The notes beneath the pieces are model-generated. The model was not told where the DNA came from. It ran no database searches and saw nothing but the letters and a program-made list of their open reading frames with translations. 64,000 bases of DNA. Origin: Nitzschia sp. DOCU1. Its lineage: Eukaryota > Bacillariophyta > Bacillariophyceae > Bacillariales > Bacillariaceae. The DNA is taken from contig OX595990.1 of NCBI GenBank assembly GCA_951394045.1, positions 1,240,001 through 1,304,000 on the forward strand. Direction: 5' to 3'. The stretch's first letter is position 1. Each line of letters starts with the position of its first letter. Positions 20,248 through 28,938 of this stretch are shown piece after piece. The translations under genes were made by a program, and so were the position numbers.

Positions 20248-20988
20248 TCAGCTGATGCCTTCGAGTTGGGAAAGGTTACAGGAGACATGTTTTGATCGAA
20301 CGAGACCTCTGCATTGCCTTTTGGCCCTCGGGTTATCAATGATATCGTCCAGATCATCTTCGGGAAGTGGAAAGGGGAAACGTCCTATGGTGGGCGGCTC
20401 ACTTTCTTCCGCCTCGTCATCAGCGTTGTCGTCTTCTTCGTCAAACTGCCATTCGATTGATGGAAACGCAATAGATTCCTCAACTGGTTTTGTAGCTTCA
20501 ACAAGATCCGCAAAATCAAATCCCGCCATCAGGGATCTGTTTCGCTTCAGGCTCCTTTGGGGGATCATCCTATTTGATTCGGAAATAGGATAGTGTTTTG
20601 TCTTGCTGTTCAATTTGCACGCAAGCTCAAGTGCTCGTGTAGCAGGGCAATCCTTTGCAGACAGAAATCCCGTGAATGGCATCAACTTGGAGAACGTTTC
20701 CTCTTCGGACTCGGAAACAACCTGATCGCACGCCGATGCCTCGGGCCAAGGCGAGTCCATCTCTTTCGACGCGTTTGTGAAGTCAATCTCAGGAAAGCCA
20801 CCTGGAAACTCCTTAGAGAGAAACTGAGACGGATCAAGGCCCTTGGACAATTGGATGCTTTTGCCGAAGGTTCGATTCATGACTGGAGCCTCGGGTCGAA
20901 AGGGATCAATCGGATGGGATTCGTCCTTGATTATTGACCAGCTTTCATCCCCGACTCCTATCATACACTGTAACGGCGGGAGTAGCAT
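20248..20988 (-). CDS. FPxIEW-motif protein with basic C-terminal tail, unknown function
   Basis: 246 aa, single exon, no known domain. It is acidic and Ser-rich in the first half (ESEEETFSKLMPFTGFLS), then SLKRNRSLMAGFDFADLVE, then VEESIAFPSIEWQFDEEDD (about 167-185), a long Asp/Glu run and a basic end (RAKRQCRGLVRSKHVSCNLS). The FPSIEW block and the RSK tail match the 5414-6349 protein; the FPxIEW block also matches 3861-4292. The shared order is Ser-rich region, FPxIEW-acidic block, KR/RSK tail, so this appears to be a lineage-specific family. A role as a nuclear regulatory or phosphorylation-controlled adaptor is only a guess. Confidence 0.6.
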   Translation of the reverse strand: MLLPPLQCMIGVGDESWSIIKDESHPIDPFRPEAPVMNRTFGKSIQLSKGLDPSQFLSKEFPGGFPEIDFTNASKEMDSPWPEASACDQVVSESEEETFSKLMPFTGFLSAKDCPATRALELACKLNSKTKHYPISESNRMIPQRSLKRNRSLMAGFDFADLVEATKPVEESIAFPSIEWQFDEEDDNADDEAEESEPPTIGRFPFPLPEDDLDDIIDNPRAKRQCRGLVRSKHVSCNLSQLEGIS

Positions 20989-22074
20989 GCATTCAACGGT
21001 GATGGAACCGATTCGATTTCAAGGTGGTGTGAAACAAGATTGTCGCCGATATAGCGGCAGATAAATCGATCCAAGAAGCAGAAGCGGCGGATCTCAAGGC
21101 ATCTGGGTTCGGTGGAGGTATGGAACTTCGGATGCAATTTCCCGATGGAGATAGACTCGAAAGCGAATGAAGTTTGGGAATGGTGGCAAATTGCAGTCCA
21201 GATTGTGTGAGTGCCTGCTCTAAATTACAAATTACGCCTCGTCGATAACCAGGAACCAGAAACACATGGCAAGTAGAATTTTTCGGCGCCAACACGTGGC
21301 GCGAGCACAGAATTTCATTTAACGTGCTGCGAAAAAGATTGTTGAAGAATAGTTCCTTGCATCTTTTGGAACGCTTTGCATGTCCACCCGGTACTTCTGG
21401 CCCTGACGTGGTGGTAGAGAAGGTTGGGAATCCGAACAGCTCACAATATGTAGCGCAATGTCGTCGAATGTCATTGCTGAGTCATAATCTTAGACTCGTT
21501 AACTACCGGTAGCCATTTGCGCGAATTGATAGCAAAATGCCGTAGAAAAGGAAAAAGAAGGATTCTTTAGTAGCGCCATCAAAGTGCGCACTTTGAAATC
21601 TTTCTACGTGGGCCGAAAGGGACATCGTTTTTGACATATGCCCTTTCCAAAGGTTCAAACTGGTGAGTGAACGTGTGAGTCATTCAGCATCCCATTCATA
21701 GTGATATTCGGACTAAAACAGGAAAGGGCACGAACTATTCTTCATTCTACGGAATCTAGTACCAAAAAACAACTGTACCTACCTATGACTAAAATTGTTC
21801 TTGCCTTACGTGGCAGGCAATGCAAGTGCCCTATGCTGGACCTCTTTTCTATTGACACTTTTGGGACTTCATTCGTTGATTGATGGATTCAACTACCAGC
21901 TGGTATCATATCAGCTATTACCGGTAGGCTACAGTGGCACAACAAGACTCGGTGTAATGACGAGGCTTGCACAACTTCGGCGATATTGCTTGATTCTCTG
22001 CTGCAGCGGCCACAGAAGACCATGGCGCCAATAACAATGCTATTACAAGGACGGCGGAACCTTTTGTTTCGCCG
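20989..22074. other. Intergenic region, no gene recognised
   Basis: 1.1 kb between two minus-strand genes. It holds an exact CTACCGGTAG at 21503-21512 and a one-mismatch copy at 21918-21927. Open frames are short and unsupported. Confidence 0.45.
21503..21512. repeat. CTACCGGTAG palindrome, copy 5
   Basis: Exact copy in intergenic DNA, with the near copy TTACCGGTAG about 415 bp downstream. Confidence 0.6.
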
Positions 22075-23646
22075 TCACCTTTTTCCAGTACCAATGATTC
22101 GCCTTCGCACAATGCGCAGGCACTGGGTCTCAGTGTTAACTTGTTCCATGGTTTTCACATTGACATGATAATTGCCTCCAGAAAGATAAACACCGCCAAG
22201 TTCTGGTGGGGAAGCGCCATCAAAAGTTGTTGAACTGCCACCATCAGGTATCCTCATCTTTCTCTGCTCTTGTTGTTGAAAAGCGTCTTCTAGAAGTCTA
22301 GCACTGTTCGGGTCGTAGGTCAGCCACCCCTTGTCGTCCCCGTCAAATTGCCATTCTACAACCTCCTCTGAAGTGGCACCGCCCTGGTCTTCTTGGGCGA
22401 ATTTTGTTGTTGAGGATAGATCCTCTGACGGACTAGTGCTGCTGTTTGGCAATGCTGCTGCTACTGCTGCAACTCGAATGTCAATACCTTGGTTGCACTG
22501 TCGTATCTCATCCATGGTCAATAGGCGGCCACTTGTTGACATTCTATTGGTGCAACGTCGACATGATACGTCGCCATCCACCGCCGCACTACTAGTAGAA
22601 GCAGCGTTGATTTGGTGACAATTTGTACACCACCAGTCTCCTCGTCGAAACGAGGAACCTGCGGCATCTCTTTTCATGGGTGGCATTAGTAGCGTTCCCT
22701 GATCACCATCATGTTGCTTCCCAAGTAGATCTTGGCCGTCATCTTCTTCTAGTAAAGTCTCCTGAATGTCCCAATTTCCCTTGGCATTTCGTTCCAGCAC
22801 ATTGTTGTTGCCTTGTGCTTGGTAAGATACTGGACCCCGTATTCGGATTCCTACCCCATGATTGTCGACAATTTGACAATCCCAAATTGTCAGAGCCGAG
22901 CTCGTTTCCGAGTTGCATCCCATCGATGACACTTCAATGGCTGCCTTGTCGGGATGTAACGTCCCCGAAACATGACAATTATGCAACTCTACCGAAGCAT
23001 TGGCATAGGCATAAATGGCTCGGCCAGCACTGGCAGTGATGCGACTCTCCCACAATTCCAAGCGACAAGCTCCACGAGCACAAAGACCATGAACTCCCGC
23101 TTGATCAATGTGGCACTGAACGAGTTGACAATTGGCTTGACCAAAGCATACCATGGCCGATCGTGACTTTGCTACCAGTTGACACTCTTGCAATCTCACT
23201 GTACTTTTTTGAACGGCCCACACAGCAAACCCAGAGGCAGACTCGATTTTAGAGGATTGTATTTGTGCGCTAGCCTTGTATCGTAGATTGACGGCCGCCC
23301 CAACTTGTTTATGATTGTCCGTTTGTAACGTGTGATGCAAATTCACGTCTTGTACTATCAATCGACTCTTGTTGTTGAGTAAAAATAACGAATGCAAATC
23401 GCCACTTATCGTAGGACTGCCTTGACCCTGTAGAGTCAATGTCTGCTCATTACGCAAACAAATGGTCGTGCTCAGTACCACATCTTGTGTCAAAATGACA
23501 GGGACTTGAGCTTCAATGGCTTGCTGACAAACCTGCGCAAACGTAGGCGAATGAGTAGTGCTGTGGATAGTTTTTGTCGATGAAGATATCGACATGGATG
23601 CCAACGAATCTAGGCATGGAAAGAACAATGGACCATTCATCCTCAA
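22075..23646 (-). CDS. Beta-helix protein with RanBP2-type zinc finger and WWE domain
   Basis: 523 aa, single exon. Residues about 70-290 form short repeats with NLRYKASAQIQSSKIESA-like rungs and recurring small-residue turns, typical of a right-handed parallel beta-helix. Next is a zinc-finger-like block WWCTNCHQIN...CRRCTN, with two C-x2-C pairs and the W/N residues of a RanBP2-type finger although the spacing is long. The C-terminal ~95 residues look like a WWE domain: VVEWQFDGDDKGWLTYD, a LLEDAF helix, then GNYHVNVKTMEQVNTET and RIVRRR. WWE domains bind ADP-ribose polymers or link to ubiquitin ligases. Inference: a scaffold or reader in ADP-ribose/ubiquitin signalling. No catalytic domain is seen. 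Start could be Met1 or Met18. Confidence 0.75.
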   Translation of the reverse strand: MRMNGPLFFPCLDSLASMSISSSTKTIHSTTHSPTFAQVCQQAIEAQVPVILTQDVVLSTTICLRNEQTLTLQGQGSPTISGDLHSLFLLNNKSRLIVQDVNLHHTLQTDNHKQVGAAVNLRYKASAQIQSSKIESASGFAVWAVQKSTVRLQECQLVAKSRSAMVCFGQANCQLVQCHIDQAGVHGLCARGACRLELWESRITASAGRAIYAYANASVELHNCHVSGTLHPDKAAIEVSSMGCNSETSSALTIWDCQIVDNHGVGIRIRGPVSYQAQGNNNVLERNAKGNWDIQETLLEEDDGQDLLGKQHDGDQGTLLMPPMKRDAAGSSFRRGDWWCTNCHQINAASTSSAAVDGDVSCRRCTNRMSTSGRLLTMDEIRQCNQGIDIRVAAVAAALPNSSTSPSEDLSSTTKFAQEDQGGATSEEVVEWQFDGDDKGWLTYDPNSARLLEDAFQQQEQRKMRIPDGGSSTTFDGASPPELGGVYLSGGNYHVNVKTMEQVNTETQCLRIVRRRIIGTGKR

Positions 23647-24253
23647 TGTTGTCGTTGTCTTTGGAACACACGACGCATCATATCAAGTACATTGAGAGGA
23701 GGAGTAGCTTTTGTTTGATGTATAAAGTACCCACCAGTAGTGTAGGTTCTGGGGCATCATCATCATTGTACACAAGTCGTTTTGTGTGGCCATGGTCGCA
23801 ACTCTACAACACACGTCGGTGCGGTACCGGTATCATACACGCCGTCATTGTTTAGTGTCGTTGATTCCCTTCATTCGACTGAATAGTTCAGCCATTCAGA
23901 TCAGTCGACTATGTCGTCTGTTCACCGTCCGAGATGACGTTGCAAGCGTGTGGTTCTACTAGCCGTTGTTGCGCGTCCTTTCAAATAGCAGGGTACCTCA
24001 AAGTCGCAAGGTCGACCATGGCCTTCCGTTTCCGCACCTTTCCTCACAAAACCTTTTGCACCTTTGCCGCCTCTTGTGTCTTGCTACTGCATCTTCAACA
24101 GTAGTAGAATCGTTTGCGAGTGCATAGCGGAAGATTCTTGCTATCGTCAATCACTTGAATTTTCTCTGGTGTCATTTGTGCAATCAAGTCGTTCCTCATT
24201 TGTTGGCAAACGATTCGGAAGACTGTCCAAGAATTTACAATTTCAAAAAAGAG
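23647..24253. other. Divergent promoter region upstream of MYCBP
   Basis: About 600 bp between the divergently oriented WWE and MYCBP genes. It contains GGTACCGGTATC near 23822, related to the palindrome family. No other feature seen. Confidence 0.45.
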
Positions 24254-24796
24254 ATGAGTCGAATGACAACGTATGCCCAGGTAGGTCCCGCATATCGCTC
24301 TAGTAGTACTAGCACAAAATGTGTCATGTTCTCACGTACATGTCTTGTTACATAGCAAGCTGGCGGTGGCAGTAAACAAGACACCCTGTCGAGTATGAGC
24401 AACAATAGCAACAGCAGCACCAACTTGAACAACAATACGGCTGCCAATGGAAACGCGAATACTGCATCGTCTTCCGACTACTCGAAAAAGGAAGAATTTC
24501 GAAGATACCTCGAACAAGCCGGAGTTTTGGATGCCTTGACCAAAGTTTTGGTGGGCTTGTATGAAGAACCCGAACGACCCCAGCATGCTGTGGAATATAT
24601 CAAACGTTATATTGGAGCTCCACCCAATATCGATGTGGAAGGTTTGAAACGTGAAAATGAACAACTCAAGGCGGAATTAGAACAATTGAAACGACAATAT
24701 GGGCTAACAACGACAACAACGGGAAAAATGAACACTAGTGGCGGCGGCGGAGTCAAGGGAGGAAAAAAGGGTGGGGCAACCATGTCGTCGTCATGA
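24254..24796 (+). CDS. MYCBP: MYCBP/AMY-1-like protein
   Basis: Exons 24254..24280 and 24356..24796, 75-nt intron; 155 aa. Exon 1 encodes MSRMTTYAQ. Exon 2 continues QAGGGSKQD and then an Asn/Ser-rich stretch. The core FRRYLEQAGVLDALTKVLVG then LYEEPERPQHAVEYIKRYIG closely matches animal c-Myc-binding protein AMY-1, and is followed by a coiled-coil (LKRENEQLKAELEQLKRQY) and a Gly/Lys-rich tail. In animals AMY-1 binds Myc and A-kinase anchoring proteins, and in ciliated cells it belongs to radial-spoke/AKAP assemblies. A Myc-linked role is unlikely here; an anchoring or ciliary-type role is more plausible. The stop lies 140 bp from the convergent methyltransferase fusion gene. Confidence 0.9.
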
Positions 24797-24936
24797 TGAT
24801 GATTGAATTGACATGAAGACCTGGGGAGTTTATTAGAGAGACGACCACAATGTTCGATAAAGATGAAAAGGTTATTTAGAGAGGGCATGATAGCTAGCTC
24901 GTTCATTCATGATTTGTTCCTAGTAGAAAAAGGATT

Positions 24937-26979
24937 TTACAATTGTTCTTCTTGGCTCGGACCAGGGTTTGAATCGTTGTCCGCACTCGTGCCACCAAAG
25001 TTTGTCTCCCAGTATTGTGCCGAAAGTTTCTCGGGAATGATATCCGCATCTTGTTTGGCAGGCACTTGAATCATCAATTCATCCTGCTGCTGTTGCCATT
25101 GTACTTTATGACAGACGAGACAGAGTTTGTTCTTGATACGGTTACGAATCGATCGTTTCAGCTCGAGGTATTCTCGACGACAATTCATATCGCCCACCAC
25201 TGGATACCCTTGTTGACGCATCCAATAACATATACTGGCGGCGGAAGGATATTCAGTTTGAATACACACCGTGGACAATGAGGATGTCGTTCCATCGGCG
25301 ATTGTAGTGCGCTCCAAGGGGATAATGGTAATCATGGTGGATTCCTGGGGAGTGGCATCACTCGCGTTTTGCTGTTGCTGTTGCTCTCCTGCTGGATGCT
25401 TTCGTTTCTTGGGTTGCCACTTGCGTTGCATCGTCACTGTCATTTGATGCTTTGGGAACCAAGTATCTGGAACTCGTCCATGGACCATTGCCAACAAGGA
25501 ATGTTGAATCGGCGGAGATTGATGATTGTTGTTGTGATTCTGTGCCATGAGGACACACAAGCCAGAACAAGAAGTGTCCAGCTTGGAAAGACTTTCATAG
25601 ACAGCGCCTTTTTGCTGAGAGATTGTAAATTCCAGTGTCCCTGCAAAGGCTCCCTTGGTGCGCATTCCAGAAGGTTTATCGACCACCAAAAAGGGTTCGC
25701 GGCGGTACACAATGCCAAGCACACTTGCGTCGCCGTTGTTGAAAGCAGTTGTTGACGGATGACTACTACTCGCTTCACCCGCTGACTTCAGCACCACAAT
25801 CTTCATACCAGTTTTCAAGATACGGCTCGAATCCAATGCTGGTGTCCCATCAATGAGAATCCTTCCATTCTGAATGGCCGTTTCGGCTTGCTTTTTGGAG
25901 GTAGGTATGTGTTGTTGAAGAAACCAGCGTAGACGTTTTCCATCGCAATGAGAGTCGACTATCAGCTCGTGTTCCTTTTCACCGACCATAGCAGACGCGG
26001 GGCAAGAGACTCGTAGGTTGCTTCGGTTCTTCCCGAGGTCGGCGTTGTGGCTTGGCAAGGAAGTTCCATCCTGTTCGTCTGGGGCCGTGGTCGTCGAAAC
26101 CGATCCAACATTTCTCAATTCGGCTACTTGTGGCATCGCGGGGGCTTTCATGTGATGACTTAATTCGTCTTGGGAAGCAAATCTTGCCCCACATACGGAA
26201 CATGTGGCCTCGTTCCCTTCACTCTTCGTAGTAGTTTCATCCGCTCGTCCATGTGACGTTTCTGTCAATGTAGAAGAAAAGACATAGTGCATGGACCCCG
26301 CCACATTCATATCCGAGGATCCCCCATGATATCGTTCCCCAGCCGTCCGTCGATGTCGATAACCATATCGGCCCAGGAAATGTCGACTCCCCAGTTTGCC
26401 ATTGCGATACCGTCGGGGCGCCGCATGATCCAACGACGCTTCTGCGGGCTCTATATCCACATCCCATACTTGTGCAATGGGAACGGCTGTTGCAATCGTG
26501 CGCAATAATTGCAATCCTTGACGTTGGGCGGCCTCGTCCAATCGCCAGGTTTCTCGTTGCGTGCCACACAAACACACATGCACTAGCTTGGCAACTTGAC
26601 TGGCAGAATAGAGATAATGACACAAGAGCTGGTAGTGACGTGTGGCGTGTGCTGCTTCATCCTGGTCTAGAGAGGCTAATCCTAAATGGGGATGATGAAA
26701 CAAAATCACGTCCCACTTGTTAGGCTGTTGATGCAGTTGCGTGGCATCCACTCCAAACAAAATAGGAATGTTGAGACGTTCGAGTTCTAAAAGTGGCGCG
26801 TCCGGAAAGCACAACAGCAATTTTTCTTGGTTCAAATCCAATACCGAAGCCGTCAATTCCACATGGTTTCCATAGGCTCTGGCCAAGGCTAACGAGAATG
26901 TCAAATCACCATCGCCGACCGTCAAAATCTTCCAATTCTTTGTCATTGAAAAATCGTGAATGATTTTCTGTGTCTCCAC
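24937..26979 (-). CDS. Fusion of BMT5-like rRNA methyltransferase and RluA-type pseudouridine synthase
   Basis: 680 aa in one uninterrupted frame. Residues ~13-235 are a DUF2431/BMT5-like Rossmann methyltransferase: ILTVGDGDLTFSLALA (SAM motif), VILFHHPHLG and a YGYRHRRTAGE block. Residues 260-276 are a C2H2 finger (CSVCGARF...LSHH). Residues ~340-400 are an S4 RNA-binding domain (DGKRLRWFLQQHIPTSKKQA). From ~419 comes an RluA-like synthase: VYRREPFLVVDKPSGMRTKG, then YESLSKLDTSCSGLCVL with the catalytic Asp at 468, then the C-terminal QQGYPVVGDMNC block. Family knowledge: yeast BMT5 makes m3U in 25S rRNA and RluA enzymes convert U to pseudouridine. Inference: one protein makes two modifications or a combined one. 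The usual HRLD is SKLD, so pseudouridine activity needs proof. Confidence 0.85.
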   Translation of the reverse strand: METQKIIHDFSMTKNWKILTVGDGDLTFSLALARAYGNHVELTASVLDLNQEKLLLCFPDAPLLELERLNIPILFGVDATQLHQQPNKWDVILFHHPHLGLASLDQDEAAHATRHYQLLCHYLYSASQVAKLVHVCLCGTQRETWRLDEAAQRQGLQLLRTIATAVPIAQVWDVDIEPAEASLDHAAPRRYRNGKLGSRHFLGRYGYRHRRTAGERYHGGSSDMNVAGSMHYVFSSTLTETSHGRADETTTKSEGNEATCSVCGARFASQDELSHHMKAPAMPQVAELRNVGSVSTTTAPDEQDGTSLPSHNADLGKNRSNLRVSCPASAMVGEKEHELIVDSHCDGKRLRWFLQQHIPTSKKQAETAIQNGRILIDGTPALDSSRILKTGMKIVVLKSAGEASSSHPSTTAFNNGDASVLGIVYRREPFLVVDKPSGMRTKGAFAGTLEFTISQQKGAVYESLSKLDTSCSGLCVLMAQNHNNNHQSPPIQHSLLAMVHGRVPDTWFPKHQMTVTMQRKWQPKKRKHPAGEQQQQQNASDATPQESTMITIIPLERTTIADGTTSSLSTVCIQTEYPSAASICYWMRQQGYPVVGDMNCRREYLELKRSIRNRIKNKLCLVCHKVQWQQQQDELMIQVPAKQDADIIPEKLSAQYWETNFGGTSADNDSNPGPSQEEQL

Positions 26980-27480
26980 AGCGTTTTTCCCTTCATTGCC
27001 ACCTCTCGTCTTATGCCAACATCCTTTGATCTTGTGCTAGTGACACGACAAAGAAAGAAACACAATGGTGGTGCCTTTGTGCAGACAAATAGATAGGATC
27101 TCGAGGTGACTTCTCTCGGCCGTCGTACGTTGCGGGCAGTCGGAGGAGTCGTCAAAGATATGGGTCGCCTCAACGTCCGCCCTTCTCCCGATGAAATCCG
27201 ACACGCGCCTTTTGGGTCGGATAGAACTCGGTGCGAGCCAGCCGGCATTTCGTCGCCTATGTACGCTCACATTTTATTGGCATCCCGGATGGCTTTACAA
27301 GATTCGGGCTGGTGGGATGTCACGCTTTTGCAAATTGCTTTTATTGGTTGGGGTGTGATCTTTCTGCCCTCGCCGCACACGTGAAAGAATGTCATCATGG
27401 AAAAGAAGACAAAAAAGAATTGGTTGTTGAGAATAGCATAGATACTGCAGGTCGTTGCTCCATTCGCTACAGAGACTTGC
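26980..27480. other. Divergent promoter region
   Basis: 501 bp between the fusion gene and the LRR gene. A short open frame reading MGRLNVRPSPDEIRHAPFG from an ATG at 27160 (about 74 codons) could encode a small protein, but there is no supporting similarity and it lies in the likely promoter. I leave it uncalled. Confidence 0.4.
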
Positions 27481-28812
27481 ATGATGGAGCAGCGGAGGCA
27501 ACAGCAACGGGATGAAATCGAGAGACGACAATTGGACCGAAGGATCGCCCGATACTGCCGTCAGGTTTCCTTCCAAATTAACAAGATCAAAGCAAATGAT
27601 CCATCCATCACTTCCCTCGTGGTTGTCCAAGAAGAAGTCATTCCACCGCTCGCAAAGGCCATGAGTCGAAATTCGCACATGACTCGTCTAGAAATATCTT
27701 GCACATGCCTTTACATTGGAGGAGTCGTGGGCCGGATGCTTCAATCGAATACGACGTTACAAGTTTTGAAGATTCGTGGTTGTTATATACCGCCGTTTTC
27801 AGCATGCGCCATGTTTCGGTCACTGAAACAAAATACAACTCTTCAAGAGCTGGATCTCTCCGTCTCCTGGGGAATGTTTGATGATACTACTACTGGAGAC
27901 TTTTACAACAACAAAACGAGCTCGTTGGCTGCACTTGCAGAAACCATTGCTCATTCCACCGGTCTCAAGTCACTCAACCTTCGCAACACGCGAATTGGCT
28001 CGGAACAAGTTCGGGCTATATTGGATGCGCTTGCATTCAACAAGACGTTGGAAAGTTTGGACGTTTCCGAAAACGACGGCATCGGACTGGCTCTTGTCGA
28101 TAGCCTCATTCAGTATCTACCAAACATGCGCCTGCAAGTTCTCAACGCAGAACTCACTGGAATATCCGAGTGCTTGGACCAACAAGAGACTCTGATGCAA
28201 AATCTGGCGACTGCCATGGAAGCCAACAAGAGTTTATGGAAACTCATGGGAATTGTGCTGCACAAGGCCGAGTTCTACACCAGCCCAAAAGAAAGAGCAG
28301 CCCAACTCAAATGTATTGACTACGCTAATACAATGGACTATTACAAGACACGCAACGGGGCTGTTGGAGGTAATTGGCTTTTGATGGAAAAGCGGGATAC
28401 ATTGCCAAATATTCTTGCGGATGTTATGCAAGGTGCTAATCGCTTTGCGAACGACTTGGTATTCTTTTTGCTGCGAGAAAAATGTGATTGGTTAAACACG
28501 ACGACGACGACGACGACGACAACGACAACACGAATGGAGTACAGCGGGACGGCGATATCCTCTCAACGTGCAAAATGTGACAAAAGCCCGAAAGTCACAG
28601 CCCCCTCCATGTCCCAATCAAAGAAGCGTGGCAGAGAAAAGGCTAGTTCAGCAGACTTGCGGGTCGCCAAGAAGGCTGGAAGCAACCAAAGGCGCCTCCA
28701 CCCGGAGAACACGCCACTGCTGACACTACCAGTCTACTATTGCTTTGTCCATGCATCGTGCAAAAGTCTTCCCCGAGGTTGTTGTAGCTTTGAGAGACGA
28801 CGATGCAGATGA
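27481..28812 (+). CDS. Leucine-rich repeat (RNI-like) protein
   Basis: 443 aa. A charged N-terminal helix is followed by RNI-type LRRs from about 60 to 260, for example TTLQVLKIRGC, TTLQELDLSVSWG, TGLKSLNLRNTRIGSEQ and KTLESLDVSENDG. After the repeats comes a segment NILADVMQGANRFANDLVFFLL, then a threonine run coded by an ACG/ACA microsatellite (from 28499), and a basic tail. There is no kinase, NB-ARC or membrane segment. LRR proteins of this kind are numerous in diatoms and mostly unassigned. The frame after about 28720 loses protein-like character, while another frame (MSMHRAKVFPEVVVALRDDD, from 28745) looks better, so a 3' intron or frameshift may alter the true C-terminus. Confidence 0.75.
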   Translation: MMEQRRQQQRDEIERRQLDRRIARYCRQVSFQINKIKANDPSITSLVVVQEEVIPPLAKAMSRNSHMTRLEISCTCLYIGGVVGRMLQSNTTLQVLKIRGCYIPPFSACAMFRSLKQNTTLQELDLSVSWGMFDDTTTGDFYNNKTSSLAALAETIAHSTGLKSLNLRNTRIGSEQVRAILDALAFNKTLESLDVSENDGIGLALVDSLIQYLPNMRLQVLNAELTGISECLDQQETLMQNLATAMEANKSLWKLMGIVLHKAEFYTSPKERAAQLKCIDYANTMDYYKTRNGAVGGNWLLMEKRDTLPNILADVMQGANRFANDLVFFLLREKCDWLNTTTTTTTTTTTRMEYSGTAISSQRAKCDKSPKVTAPSMSQSKKRGREKASSADLRVAKKAGSNQRRLHPENTPLLTLPVYYCFVHASCKSLPRGCCSFERRRCR

Positions 28813-28938
28813 CGTTCTACCTGAAGTTGAGAAGAAGAGTCGGGTTGTCTCATGGGCGCTTCAACCAGATACTACCTGCATCTTCTTGATCGGATGCGAC
28901 TCAAGGGAAGGGAACTTAATCCTTTGTCTATTATACAA

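Noticed and set aside
22300..22400. VVEWQFDGDD in the beta-helix protein as a fourth FPxIEW family member
   Set aside because: The context (second W, helix, then the QVNTET and RIVRRR blocks) fits a WWE domain, so the EW match is coincidental.
27106..27384. Small ORF between the fusion gene and the LRR gene
   Set aside because: It lacks a good start (GTG, or an internal ATG at 27160), has no similarity I can name and lies in a likely divergent promoter.
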